Shown in pieces: positions 7,538 to 16,166 of a DNA stretch of 64,000 bases (positions are counted from its first letter, which is position 1; each line of letters begins with the position of its first letter). The notes under the pieces were generated by a model. That model worked only from the letters and a program-made list of their open reading frames with translations. It ran no database searches and was not told the origin of the DNA. The stretch is from the NCBI RefSeq assembly GCF_034440735.1, contig NZ_CP140098.1, positions 606,501 through 670,500 of the forward strand. The letters run 5' to 3'. Source of the DNA: Deinococcus sp. AB2017081. GTDB lineage: Bacteria; Deinococcota; Deinococci; Deinococcales; Deinococcaceae. A program made the translations under genes and the position numbers.

Positions 7538-10500
7538 ATGACCGTCCCGGCCCCCGGCGCTGCGCCCGACGGCCCTGACGGCGCTGCCCCCTGGAGCGCC
7601 GCCGTGCTTGGGCGGGCGCGGCTCGTGGGGCCGGGCGCGGACGTGCCCCTGGAGCGCAAGGCCGCCGCGCTCCTGACGTACCTGGCGCTGGAGGGCCCCA
7701 CGCACCGCGCGCGGCTCTCGCTGCTGCTGTGGCCCGAGACGCGTGAGGCCGCGGCGCGCAACAACCTCGTGCAGCTGCTGCGCAAGCTGCGCGTCACGAC
7801 CGGCCACGACGTCGTGTCGGGCGGCGACGTGCTGTCGCTCGCCCCGGACTTCGGCGTGGACGCCGCGGCGGTGCGCGCGCTCGTCACGCAGGGCCGGCCG
7901 GCCGACTTCGCCGCCACGGCCCCGGCGCTGCTCGCGGGGCTGACCTACGACGACTGCCCCGACCTCGACGACTGGCTGGCCGCCGAGCGGGCCCGCTGGG
8001 CGGAGTGGCACGTCGCGGCGCTGCGCGAGACCTCGGGCGAACTGGAACGCGCGGGCGACCTCGACGGCGCGCTCGCGTGGGCACTGCGGCTCACGGACGC
8101 CGACCCGGTCTCGGAGGACGCGTGGCGGCGCGTGATGCGCCTGCACTACCTGCGCGGCGACCGCCCGGCGGCGCTGCGGGCGTACCGGACGTGCGTGGAG
8201 ATGCTGGAGCGCGAGTTCGGCTCCGCGCCCCTGCCGGACACGGCCGCGCTGGCCCGTGAGATCGAGCGCGGCGCGGTCGCCGTGCCGCCGCGCCCTGTGG
8301 CCGCACCTCCGCTCGCGACCCTGCGGCCCCCGCGGCTGGTGGGGCGGGAGGCCGTGTGGGCCGAACTGGACGCGGCGTGGGCGGCCGGGCAGTGGATCGT
8401 GATCGAGGGCGACCCCGGCGTCGGCAAGACGCGGCTGGCGCTGGACTTCGCGGCCAGCCGGGGGGGCGTGCTGGTGTGCCCCGGCCGGCCCGGCGACGCC
8501 ATCCAGCCGCTCGCCACGACCGCCCGCGCGCTGCGCGCCGTCACCGGACAGCTCGGCCCCGACGTGCTGGAGCCGTGGGTGCGGCGCGAGCTGTCGCGGG
8601 TGCTGCCGGAACTCGCCCCGGACGAGCGGCCCGCGCCCATGACCGGCGAGGCGGACGTGCTGCGCTTCCGCCAGGCGCAGCTCGCCGCGTACCGGGCGCT
8701 GCCCCCGGCCGTCCTGACGGTCGTGGCGGACGACCTGCAGGCCTTCGATGCCGGTTCGCGGCACGACCTGGACTTCGTGTTCCGCTCGGCCGCGCCGCTG
8801 GGGGCCCCCGGCGGCCTGCCGCGGCTGATCATCACGTGCCGGCGCGGCGAGCTGCCCCCGGAAACCGCGCAGACCGTGCAGGGCCTCGTCGAGCAGGGTG
8901 TGGCGGTACACGTGCGGCTCCCGCCCCTGCCCGAGACGGAGGGGGGCACGCTCCTCGACGACCTCGGCGTGCCCGCCGATCCCGCGCGGCGCGCGCAGCT
9001 GTGGCGGCACGCGGGCGGCAACCCGCTGTTCCTGCTCGAGACCGTGCGTCTGCTGCACGGCACGGGGGAACTCGCGGGCGGCAGCGGGCCGCTGCCCATG
9101 CCGGACAAGGTGCGCGCCCTGATCGCCCGCCGCCTGACGGGCCTCTCGCCGCGCGCCCTGCAGGCGGCCCGCGCGGCGGCCACGCTGCAGCGCGACTTCG
9201 ACCTTGACCTCGTGGCGCAGGTGCTCGGCGCGCCGCTGCTGGACGTCGCGTCGGCGTGGGAGGAACTGGAAACCGCGCAGGTCGCGCAGGGCGAGCGCTT
9301 CACGCACGACCTGATCCTGGAGGGGGTCGCGGCCGACACGCCCGCGTCGGTGCGCTCGCTGCTCCACCGCAGCGCCGCCCGCGCGCTCGCCCGCGCGGAC
9401 GCGGCCCCGGCCCGCGTGGCCCGGCACTGGCAGGAGGGCGGCCGGCCCGCCGACGCCGCCGCCGCGTACACCCTCGCCGCGCAGGAGGCGCGGGCCCGCT
9501 ACCAGATCCCGGAGGCCGCGCGCCTGTACGGCCTGGCCGCCGAGCTGCACGGCGACGCGGAGCAGGACGCGCCCGCCTTCGACGCCCTGAACGCCCGCCT
9601 GACGCTGTTCGACCTCACCGGCAGCGACGCCGCAGGCTTCCGTGCGGAACTGGAACGCCTCGACGGTCTGGCGCGCACGCCCGCGCAGCGCGGGCAGGCC
9701 GTGGCACGCCGCGCCGAGTACTTGGGCCTGACCGGCGATCAGGAGGCCATGGAGCGCACCGCCCAGGGCGGCCTGGCGCTCGCCCACGAGGCCGGCGACG
9801 AGCGCCTGGAGGCGCGTCTGCAGGAGATCACGGCAGTGGCGAACCTCAAGCTCGGGCGGCCCCGCGTGGCGCTGCCCGCCCTGGAGCGCCTGCGCGTGCT
9901 GGGGCAGCGCCTGGGCGAGGTGCCCATGCAGGCGCTCGCCCTGCAGGGGCTGGGGCTGGTGTATCAGGTCTCGTCACCGCGCGACGCGCTCGCCGTGTAC
10001 CGCGAGGCGCAGGCCCTCGGGCGCGGCAACGACCTGCGCGGGCAGGTCGCGATCCTCACCCGCGTGGCCCACATGCTCGCGGTGCTGGGCGACGTCCGCG
10101 CCGCCGAGCGCGGCTACGACGAGGCCCTGAACCTGCTGGTGGGCAGCGAGGGCGTGCTGGACGTGCAGCTGCTCGCGCTGTACGGTCGGGCGTCGTGCCG
10201 GCTCACGCTCGGGGAGCCGGGGCGCGCGTGGCAGGACGTGCAGGCGGCCCGGCAGCTCGACCCGGCAGACCACGTGGCGGTCAGCGCGTCCGTGGGGCTT
10301 GCCGAGGCCCTGGCGCTGCTCGCCCTCGGGCAGCCCGGCCCGGCGCTGGTGGCCATCGACGCCGTGCTGGCGCACCCGGCCTTCCAGGTGAACCTGCGGC
10401 CGCGCGCGCACGCGATCCGCGGCAGCGTGCTGGCCGCACTGGGCCGGACGGACGAGGCGCATGCGGCCTTCCGTGCGGCCGCCGACGACCTCGGGGACGA

Positions 10501-10885
10501 ACCCGGCGTGGGCCTGTACGCCGAGCTGCTCGCCCGCCGGGCCGCCGCCGAGGCCCCGGACGCGCGCGCGCGGACGGCGGCCGAGCTGGACGCCCTGGCC
10601 CGCGAGCACGGCCTGCGCGGCTTCGGGCACGCCGCGGCGGTGCACGCCGCCCTCGCCGGGTTCCTGGCCGGCGCGGCGACAGCACTCCCGCCCGCGCCGG
10701 AGGAGGACGGCGACCCGGTCTTCGACCCCGGGGAACTCCACGCCGCCCGGGCGCTGGCCGCCCCGGCCCTCGGGCTGGACGCCGCGCCGGAGTGGGCGGC
10801 CGCCGACCGCTGGGTGCAGGCCACGCTGCCCACCGTGCCGGACGCCTTCCGGGAGGGCTTCCTGGCCCGGCACACCCGGCGCTGA
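7538..10885 (+). CDS. AfsR/SARP-like regulator with BTAD, AAA+ ATPase and long C-terminal TPR-like region (1115 aa)
   Basis: Third AfsR-type regulator of the block, divergent in position from the tandem pair. Winged-helix segment at about 15-85 (LLWPETREAAARNNLVQLLRKLR) and BTAD at about 90-240. AAA+ ATPase with Walker A GDPGVGKT near residue 290 and Walker B LTVVADDLQAFD. From about residue 640 there is a helical, Ala/Leu-rich region of repeated 34-40 residue units consistent with TPRs (e.g. ...RDALAVYREAQALGRGN), absent from the 695-residue paralogues. The ATG at 7538 is the only good in-frame start near the first conserved residues; no strong ribosome-binding site is seen. A TACGCT box at 7492-7497 is a plausible -10. 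No CAATCAC heptamers lie in front of this gene. Confidence 0.85.
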   Translation: MTVPAPGAAPDGPDGAAPWSAAVLGRARLVGPGADVPLERKAAALLTYLALEGPTHRARLSLLLWPETREAAARNNLVQLLRKLRVTTGHDVVSGGDVLSLAPDFGVDAAAVRALVTQGRPADFAATAPALLAGLTYDDCPDLDDWLAAERARWAEWHVAALRETSGELERAGDLDGALAWALRLTDADPVSEDAWRRVMRLHYLRGDRPAALRAYRTCVEMLEREFGSAPLPDTAALAREIERGAVAVPPRPVAAPPLATLRPPRLVGREAVWAELDAAWAAGQWIVIEGDPGVGKTRLALDFAASRGGVLVCPGRPGDAIQPLATTARALRAVTGQLGPDVLEPWVRRELSRVLPELAPDERPAPMTGEADVLRFRQAQLAAYRALPPAVLTVVADDLQAFDAGSRHDLDFVFRSAAPLGAPGGLPRLIITCRRGELPPETAQTVQGLVEQGVAVHVRLPPLPETEGGTLLDDLGVPADPARRAQLWRHAGGNPLFLLETVRLLHGTGELAGGSGPLPMPDKVRALIARRLTGLSPRALQAARAAATLQRDFDLDLVAQVLGAPLLDVASAWEELETAQVAQGERFTHDLILEGVAADTPASVRSLLHRSAARALARADAAPARVARHWQEGGRPADAAAAYTLAAQEARARYQIPEAARLYGLAAELHGDAEQDAPAFDALNARLTLFDLTGSDAAGFRAELERLDGLARTPAQRGQAVARRAEYLGLTGDQEAMERTAQGGLALAHEAGDERLEARLQEITAVANLKLGRPRVALPALERLRVLGQRLGEVPMQALALQGLGLVYQVSSPRDALAVYREAQALGRGNDLRGQVAILTRVAHMLAVLGDVRAAERGYDEALNLLVGSEGVLDVQLLALYGRASCRLTLGEPGRAWQDVQAARQLDPADHVAVSASVGLAEALALLALGQPGPALVAIDAVLAHPAFQVNLRPRAHAIRGSVLAALGRTDEAHAAFRAAADDLGDEPGVGLYAELLARRAAAEAPDARARTAAELDALAREHGLRGFGHAAAVHAALAGFLAGAATALPPAPEEDGDPVFDPGELHAARALAAPALGLDAAPEWAAADRWVQATLPTVPDAFREGFLARHTRR

Positions 10886-10895
10886 GGTCGGCCCG

Positions 10896-11111
10896 TCAGG
10901 GCGCGGGCCCCGCGCCGTCCGTGCCCGCACCCAGGTGCTCGGCGAGGAAGGCGAGCAGGCCCTCGGGCGTCGTGAAGTGCCGCCGCGCGTCGAGGTACGG
11001 CTGCCGGACGGACGCGCGCCACACCGGGCGGTCGCCGTCGAGTTCGTACCACACGCGCAGCAGGTACAGGTCGTGGTCGCCCGGACGGGCAGGGGAGGGG
11101 GGTCGGGTCAT
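10896..11111 (-). CDS. Small protein of unknown function (71 aa)
   Basis: Short soluble protein without signal peptide (YLLRVWYELDGDRPVWRASV...RRHFTTPEGLLAFLAEHL). Pattern suggests a compact alpha/beta protein; no family recognised. GGAGG 8 nt upstream of the ATG, and an upstream double-heptamer promoter on the minus strand (11130-11164), support that it is real. It converges on the large AfsR-like gene, with 10 bp between the stops. Confidence 0.7.
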   Translation of the reverse strand: MTRPPSPARPGDHDLYLLRVWYELDGDRPVWRASVRQPYLDARRHFTTPEGLLAFLAEHLGAGTDGAGPAP

Positions 11112-11129
11112 GGTCTTCACCTCCAGCGC

Positions 11130-11164
11130 AGGGTAGGCGACCGGGCGTGATTCACCGCTGATTG
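11130..11164 (-). promoter_or_regulatory. Promoter with double heptamer: CAATCAG n4 GAATCAC n11 TACCCT
   Basis: Minus-strand promoter of the 71-residue protein. Heptamers at 11158-11164 and 11147-11153, -10 at 11130-11135. Same 7-4-7-11-6 layout as the four other sites; the divergent partner site begins only 36 bp away at 11200. Confidence 0.7.
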
Positions 11165-11199
11165 GGGCCGCCGTGCGCGCCGGACACGCGCGCACGGGG

Positions 11200-11234
11200 C
11201 AATCACGGGCGGATCATCCTCCTCCCGGTACGGT
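11200..11234 (+). promoter_or_regulatory. Leaderless promoter with double heptamer: CAATCAC n4 GGATCAT n11 TACGGT
   Basis: Heptamers at 11200-11206 and 11211-11217, -10 TACGGT at 11229-11234, then 6 nt to the ATG at 11241. Transcription would start at or next to the start codon. Fits both the shared regulon layout and the leaderless style. Confidence 0.7.
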
Positions 11235-11240
11235 GACGGC

Positions 11241-11423
11241 ATGACCGCCCTGGATCGTCCCGTCCGCAGCGCGCCGCGGTTCGCCGACCTGCTGTCGCTG
11301 CCCCGTCCCGCCGCCCTGTCCCGCGCCGTGACCGGCACCAATCCGCTTGTGCGGCCGGCCGCCACGTGGCCCGCCCTGCGCCCGCCGGAAGGCCTGCGGC
11401 CCCTGGCGATCCTCCTGCCGTGA
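11241..11423 (+). CDS. Small protein of unknown function (60 aa), translationally coupled to the next lipoprotein
   Basis: 60 residues, Pro/Leu/Ala-rich, no signal or known domain. Evidence that it is genuine: the leaderless promoter ends exactly at its ATG, and its stop overlaps the GTG of the following lipoprotein (GTGA), so it may serve partly as a leader for coupling. No ribosome-binding site is present, as expected for a leaderless start. Confidence 0.55.
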   Translation: MTALDRPVRSAPRFADLLSLPRPAALSRAVTGTNPLVRPAATWPALRPPEGLRPLAILLP

Positions 11424-12685
11424 GAGACGCCGCACCATCGGCCCGCCACGCGGGGCCAGGCCCCCGGCCCGCCACGCGGCGACCCCTCCTCCTGACGACC
11501 ACGCTGCTGCTCGCGGCGTGCAGCGCGGCCACAGCCGCCCCGAGCGCCGGCGTGGCCTACGTGAAGGGCGGCGAGGTGTGGGTGACGGCCGGGCCGGCCC
11601 CGAGTGCGCGGCGGGTGCCCGGCACGCGCGGAACCGTGCTGCTGGCCGCGTCGCCCGTCGGCGGAACGCTGGCCGTCCTGACCGGCCCGGCCGGCGCGGA
11701 CGTGAACGCCGACCGTGCGCCCCTCCTGACCGCGCGCCTCAGCCGGCGGCCGTACACGTCGACCGCCCTGCTGTCGACCGTGGTGCCGGACGCGGCGCTG
11801 TCGCGGCTGCCCGCCCGCTGGCTCACGTGGTCGGACGACGGCCGCACGGTGCTGGCCGGCACGGACGCCGGCACGCGCGGCTGGAATGTCGCCACGCGCC
11901 GCGCGCTGGGGGTGAGCGCCACACTCTGGCCGCCCTCGACCTCGCTGGACGGCGACGTGACCGCGGGGATCGGGAGCGTCGCCTCGCCCGACGAGCCGGG
12001 CGTGCTGCTGTACGGCCCGGGCGCGCGCCCCGGCACCGAGGTGTTCAGCCGGAGCGCGCCGGGGAACCTCATGGCGGCCCTGCGCCGCGAGCCGGCCCTG
12101 CGCACGTTCACCGAAGGGCTCGATCCGCGTGCGCAGGCGCAGGACGCCAGCTGGGTCGTCACGCCGCCGCGGGTCACGCGGGACGGGCAGCGCGTGTACT
12201 TCGCGACGAACGCCGGGTGGGGCGTGGGCAGCGGCGGCAGCACCACCTCTGCCGTGTTCCAGGTGGGGGTGCGCGACGTGGCGCTGCGCGCCCTGGGCTG
12301 GCTCGGCACCTTCAGCGGCAGCGCGCTGGAGCTCCTGCCGTCGCCGGACGGCACCGCGCTGCTGCTCCTGCACACCCGGCACACCAGCAACGCCGAGGTC
12401 TCCACGGCCGTCTCCGTCGCGGACGTCGCGGCCAGAACCCGGCGACCGCTGACCGCGCTCGCCGCGCCCGCAGGCCGCGTGACGGTGCTGGCGGGCACGT
12501 GCTGGCTCGCCGACGGGCGGCACGTGGCCCTCAGCGCGGCGCAGGTGAACCCGGCCACGCTGAGCGCGGCCACGGCCTTCGTGCCGCCGGTGTCCGCATT
12601 CACGCTGCTGGTTGTCGAGGCCCGCACGGGCCGCGTGGTGCAGCGCGTGCCCGGCGCGACCCAGCCCGCGTGCCTTCCGGCCTGA
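11420..12685 (+). CDS. Lipoprotein with beta-propeller-like repeats
   Basis: 421 residues. Lipoprotein signal (LLLTTTLLLAACS) predicts attachment of Cys about residue 33 to a membrane. The mature part contains repeated segments of the TolB/PD40 type (TWSDDGRTVLAGTD, PRVTRDGQRVYFATN, LLPSPDGTALLLLHT, WLADGRHVALS), consistent with a beta-propeller that binds a ligand or partner. The GTG at 11420 is chosen because it overlaps the preceding stop and puts the signal sequence near the N-terminus. Part of the double-heptamer regulon through the promoter at 11200. Confidence 0.75.
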   Translation: MRDAAPSARHAGPGPRPATRRPLLLTTTLLLAACSAATAAPSAGVAYVKGGEVWVTAGPAPSARRVPGTRGTVLLAASPVGGTLAVLTGPAGADVNADRAPLLTARLSRRPYTSTALLSTVVPDAALSRLPARWLTWSDDGRTVLAGTDAGTRGWNVATRRALGVSATLWPPSTSLDGDVTAGIGSVASPDEPGVLLYGPGARPGTEVFSRSAPGNLMAALRREPALRTFTEGLDPRAQAQDASWVVTPPRVTRDGQRVYFATNAGWGVGSGGSTTSAVFQVGVRDVALRALGWLGTFSGSALELLPSPDGTALLLLHTRHTSNAEVSTAVSVADVAARTRRPLTALAAPAGRVTVLAGTCWLADGRHVALSAAQVNPATLSAATAFVPPVSAFTLLVVEARTGRVVQRVPGATQPACLPA

Positions 12686-12686
12686 C

Positions 12687-12844
12687 AGCACCGTTCAGCG
12701 GCATGGAGGGTGCCCCATGGTGCCGCTGAACCAGGCGGACTCGCAGAGCTGCGAAGCAGAGCGAGTCCCGGACAGGGCCGCGGGTGGATGTGGAGCCCTG
12801 GGGCATCTTCTCAGCCCAGGGGCGGAACTGAACACCGCTGTGAG
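12687..12844 (+). repeat. Structured intergenic repeat, copy A (hairpin plus conserved tail)
   Basis: Begins with a hairpin of 11-bp arms, GTTCAGCGGCA (12693-12703) and TGCCGCTGAAC (12721-12731), with a 17-nt loop. It ends with a tail containing CGGAACTGAACACCGCTGTGAG split over 12823-12844. Copy B (20091-20228) has the same 11-17-11 hairpin with compensatory base changes and the same tail. The hairpin may also end the upstream lipoprotein transcript. Confidence 0.65.
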
Positions 12845-12881
12845 CGCGCTGCGCACCGTTGCCCGGCATCCCCGGCGGTGA

Positions 12882-13043
12882 CGGCCCGTCGATCCCGACG
12901 CCCGCCTCCCGGACGCCCTGTACGCGTGGGTGGGCCTGCTCGCCGTGCCCGGCGGGACTGTTCTCGCGGCACTCATGACGGTGCCGGTCATGGCCGTCGC
13001 GGGCGCGACCGGCAGGGCCGTGTCCGCTGCGCCGCTCGCCTGA
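12882..13043 (+). pseudogene. Possible remnant of a membrane-protein gene
   Basis: A 53-codon frame opening directly after a stop codon and without a convincing start. It reads DARLPDALYAWVGLLAVPGG followed by a hydrophobic stretch (TVLAALMTVPVMAVAGA). Looks like the tail of a membrane protein, but it is too short to identify. Could equally be chance in GC-rich DNA. Confidence 0.25.
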
Positions 13044-13105
13044 CCCCGCGCCTGAACGGCGGCATCACCCTCCGGCAATGGCCGTGGCCGCAGACGGCAC
13101 AGAGG

Positions 13106-13138
13106 AACCGGGCCGGAGGGATCACCCCCGGCCCGGTT
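13106..13138 (-). terminator. Stem-loop terminator of the cupredoxin-like gene
   Basis: Perfect 11-bp stem AACCGGGCCGG / CCGGCCCGGTT with 11-nt loop, 12 bp beyond the stop of the gene at 13150. No long T-run on the minus strand, so termination strength is uncertain. Confidence 0.55.
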
Positions 13139-13149
13139 TCCAGGTTCCG

Positions 13150-13977
13150 TCACTTCACGGTGAAGGGGCGCACCATGCCGAGTTCCGCGTGGGACTTGCC
13201 CTGGTGCGCGGGGCTGGGGATGAAGCACACCAGCAGGTAGTCGCCGGGCGTGAGCGTCAGGTCGGCGTAGTTGGTGCGGCCGGATGCCGCGGCCTGCACG
13301 CCGCCCATCGGCATGCCCGCGGGCGCGCCGCCGGTGAACATGGCCATCAGGTCGGCCACGGTCTTGCCGGGCATCATCTTGAAGACCATCATCTCGTGCG
13401 GTTCCGGGCCCTTGTTGCTCACGCCCCACACCTGGTGCCCGGCCTTGATCTGTGCGGGGATGTTGATGCCGAAGTCCTCCAGCGTCACGGCGACGTCCGC
13501 CCTGGGTTCCGCCGCGCCGCTCGCCGTGTCCGTCACCTGGAAGGCGTTGAGCATCCCCAGCGCGAAGTGCGGCACACCCTTGGCATCGGGCACGAAGCAC
13601 AGTTCCACGTAGGTGCCGGGCTGGTCGAGGTTCACGGTGACGGTGCCGGTGCTGCCGGGCACCTCGATGCCCACGCCGCCCACGAAGGTCAGGTCGGCGG
13701 TGGCCGCCTCGCCGCGGGCCTTGAGGTCGGCCACGAAGCCGTCCACGGTCTGCCCGGCCTTGAGGCGCGCGATCTGGTAGTGGTGCAGTTCCTTGCCGGT
13801 GTTGGTGAAGGTGAAGGTCGTCCACCCGGTCGGCAGGGGCGCGCTGGTGCTGAAGGCGTACTCCTTGCCGTTCACCTGCACGGGGGCGGTCATGCTGTGG
13901 CCCTGGTGGGCGAGGGTCGTGCTGGCGAGGGCGGCGGTCACGGTGGCGAGGATCAGGGTGTGGATGCGTGCATTCAT
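13150..13977 (-). CDS. Secreted cupredoxin-like protein, two homologous halves
   Basis: 275 residues with a Sec signal (HTLILATVTAALASTTLAHQ). The mature protein appears to be two cupredoxin-like beta-sandwiches. The first half has KELHHYQIARL and later YVELCFVPD...HFALGM; the second has EPHEMMVFKM and YLLVCFIPSP...HAELGM. The His, Cys, His, Met order in each half matches type-1 copper ligands, so one or two blue-copper sites are likely. Probable periplasmic or cell-envelope copper or electron-transfer protein. AAGGAG lies 8 nt before the ATG. Neighbours include a multicopper oxidase at 16209, consistent with a copper theme. Confidence 0.75.
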   Translation of the reverse strand: MNARIHTLILATVTAALASTTLAHQGHSMTAPVQVNGKEYAFSTSAPLPTGWTTFTFTNTGKELHHYQIARLKAGQTVDGFVADLKARGEAATADLTFVGGVGIEVPGSTGTVTVNLDQPGTYVELCFVPDAKGVPHFALGMLNAFQVTDTASGAAEPRADVAVTLEDFGINIPAQIKAGHQVWGVSNKGPEPHEMMVFKMMPGKTVADLMAMFTGGAPAGMPMGGVQAAASGRTNYADLTLTPGDYLLVCFIPSPAHQGKSHAELGMVRPFTVK

Positions 13978-14146
13978 GGTCGGTTCTCCTTGTCGGTCAC
14001 GTGGTCGGTGCCGGACGGGCGTCACTGCAGGCGGGTCACCGTGATGGGAGGGGGAGTGCCGCGCGTGCCGGTGGATGGGGGCGGGCGAACGGAGGCGGTG
14101 CCGGATGGAGTGGGCCGGCCGACCGGGGCCGGGCGGCCCGGAGCGC

Positions 14147-16015
14147 TCAGGGCCAGTAGCGGGTCAGGGCGACATCGCTGTTCGAGTCGCTCCGCTCGCC
14201 CGCCAGGACGATGCGGGTGGCGGGAATCCGGTCGTCGGGCTGCAGGGCCACGGCGTGGGCGAGGTCGGACTTGCTGCCGGGCGCGACCTTGGTGAGGGTG
14301 GTGCCGCCGCTGCCGAAGCCGCTGTCGTTCTGGCCGGTGGCCGTCAGGCGGGTCACGGCGAAGTCCCCGGCGGAGCTGTTCCCCTCGTAGATCCAGCCGC
14401 CCAGCACGATCTTGCCGTCGCTCTGCACGGCGACACCCTCGGCGGCGTCCCAGTTGTCGGTCAGGGCGATCACGCGCTTGCCGCCCGTGCCGAAGCTCGG
14501 GTCGAGCGCGCCGGCGGCGGTCAGGCGGATCACGGCGGTGTCGTTCTGCGCTGTGCCGGCCACGACCACGCGGCCCTGTGCGTCGGTGGTCACGGCGTTC
14601 GCCGAGCCGATGGTCACGCCGAACACGCCCGTGACCCGGCCGCCGCTGCCGAAGCTGCCGTCCAGCGCCCCGGCGGCCGTGTAGCGGGCCACCTTGAAGT
14701 CGCCGGTGCCGCCCACCGCGACGATCGCCTGTCCCTGCAGCGTGAGCGCCGAAATGGTGTCGGACGCGCCCGAGGTGCTCATGGACGTCGTGACGGTGCC
14801 GCCCGTGCCGAAGCCGGCGTCGAGGGTGCCGGCGGCGTCGTAGCGGGCCAGGGCGAAGTCCACGCCGCTGCTCGCGCTGCCGAAGCTGGCGCTGCCCCCG
14901 GCCACGATCTTCCCGTCGGGCTGGAGCACGAGCGCGTTCGCGCGGTCGCCCGCCGATCCGCTGAACGCGGTCGTGACGCGGCCCGCGGTGCCGAAGGTGG
15001 AGTCGAGCGCACCGGCCGCCGTGAGGCGCACGAGCCCGAAGCGTTCGCGGTCCGCGGCGTCGGTGGTGCCCCCCGCGACGACCACGCGGCCGTCGGCCTG
15101 CACGGCCACTGCGCGGGCCACGTCGGACTTCCCGGCGAAGTCGATCAGCACCTTGCCGCCCGTGCCGAACGTGGGATCGAGCGCGCCGTCCCGCGTGAAA
15201 CGGGCGACCGCGAACTCGTTGCCCGCGGCCCCCGGGGCCGTGCCGACCGCCACGATCTTGCCGTCGGCCTGCACGGCCACGGCGTTCAGGTAGTCGTCCC
15301 CGGCGCTCATGGGCGTGACGCTCACGCCGCCCGCGCCGAAGGTGGTGTCGAGGCTGCCGGCGGGGCCGCGCACGGTGACGGTGACCGTCTTCGAGACATT
15401 CCGCGTGCCTGCGCTTCCCTTGACGGTCACGGCGGTGGGCTGTGAGTGCGGGGCGCTCGCCGCCGCATTCACGGTCACGGTGGCGCTCGTCTGTCCCGCC
15501 GGGAGGGTGACGGTCGGGGCCGTGGCACCACTCGGCAGACCGTTCAGGGTGACGGCCACGGCGTCCGTAAAGCCCGCGTCGCGCGTCACGGTCACCGTGA
15601 GGGACGCGCCCGTGCCGGTGATCACGGGCAGCTTGTCCGCAGACACCGCCAGCGTGAAGCCCGCGGCGGGGGTGGGGGCGGTCACGGTGAGTTCGGCGGG
15701 GGCGCTCGTGACGCCTGCAGCGCTGGCGGTCACCTGGGCGCGGCCGGCGGCCTTGCCGGTGACGACGCCGCCGGCGACGGTGGCGACATTCTCGGCGCTG
15801 GACGTCCAGGTGAAGGCGGCGTTCGGGACGACCGTGCCCTGGGCGTCGCGGGCGGTGGCGGTGAGGGGGGTGGTGTCGCCGATCGGCACGGTGGCGGCCG
15901 GGGGGGTGAGGTCGATGGAGGCGATGGTGGCGGAGGGGGTGGAGCTCCCGCCGCCACCGCAGGCGGTGAGGGTCAGGGAGATCAGGGCGGCGTTGAGCAG
16001 GGTGCGTCGTGTCAT
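14147..16015 (-). CDS. Lipoprotein with bacterial Ig-like domain and seven delta-60 repeats
   Basis: 622 residues. Lipobox LTLTAC followed by a Gly/Ser linker. Residues about 30-115 are a BIG2-type Ig-like domain (VPIGDTTPLTATARDAQGTV), and 115-220 a second beta-sandwich. Then come seven delta-60 repeats, each marked by a G-LD-xx-FG-xGG signature (LDTTFGAGG, LDPTFGTGG, LDSTFGTAG, LDAGFGTGG, LDGSFGSGG, LDPSFGTGG, NDSGFGSGG) plus VQADGKIVAVG-type strands. Such repeats form propeller-like folds in surface proteins. AAGGAGG lies 8 nt before the ATG. Transcribed from the minus-strand double-heptamer promoter at 16048-16082. Confidence 0.85.
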   Translation of the reverse strand: MTRRTLLNAALISLTLTACGGGGSSTPSATIASIDLTPPAATVPIGDTTPLTATARDAQGTVVPNAAFTWTSSAENVATVAGGVVTGKAAGRAQVTASAAGVTSAPAELTVTAPTPAAGFTLAVSADKLPVITGTGASLTVTVTRDAGFTDAVAVTLNGLPSGATAPTVTLPAGQTSATVTVNAAASAPHSQPTAVTVKGSAGTRNVSKTVTVTVRGPAGSLDTTFGAGGVSVTPMSAGDDYLNAVAVQADGKIVAVGTAPGAAGNEFAVARFTRDGALDPTFGTGGKVLIDFAGKSDVARAVAVQADGRVVVAGGTTDAADRERFGLVRLTAAGALDSTFGTAGRVTTAFSGSAGDRANALVLQPDGKIVAGGSASFGSASSGVDFALARYDAAGTLDAGFGTGGTVTTSMSTSGASDTISALTLQGQAIVAVGGTGDFKVARYTAAGALDGSFGSGGRVTGVFGVTIGSANAVTTDAQGRVVVAGTAQNDTAVIRLTAAGALDPSFGTGGKRVIALTDNWDAAEGVAVQSDGKIVLGGWIYEGNSSAGDFAVTRLTATGQNDSGFGSGGTTLTKVAPGSKSDLAHAVALQPDDRIPATRIVLAGERSDSNSDVALTRYWP

Positions 16016-16047
16016 GGGGGCGTCCTCCTTGCCGTGGGGGCGACGCC

Positions 16048-16082
16048 ACCGTAGATGGGGCGTGCTGATCCGGCAGTGATTG
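16048..16082 (-). promoter_or_regulatory. Promoter with double heptamer: CAATCAC n4 GGATCAG n11 TACGGT
   Basis: Minus-strand promoter of the delta-60 lipoprotein. Heptamers at 16076-16082 and 16065-16071, -10 at 16048-16053, then a 32-nt leader with a good ribosome-binding site. Same layout as the divergent promoter at 16167. Confidence 0.75.
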
Positions 16083-16166
16083 CCGGTTTTCAGCGGTAGG
16101 GACGCTGATCGGAGGTGATCTACGCCAGATGGCGGAGGGTTGGTTGCGCGTTGTGCTCACCCGGCG

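Noticed and set aside
7492..7538. Leaderless start for the 1115-aa AfsR-like gene
   Set aside because: TACGCT is present at 7492-7497 but the GTG codons just after it are out of frame; the first usable in-frame start is ATG 7538.
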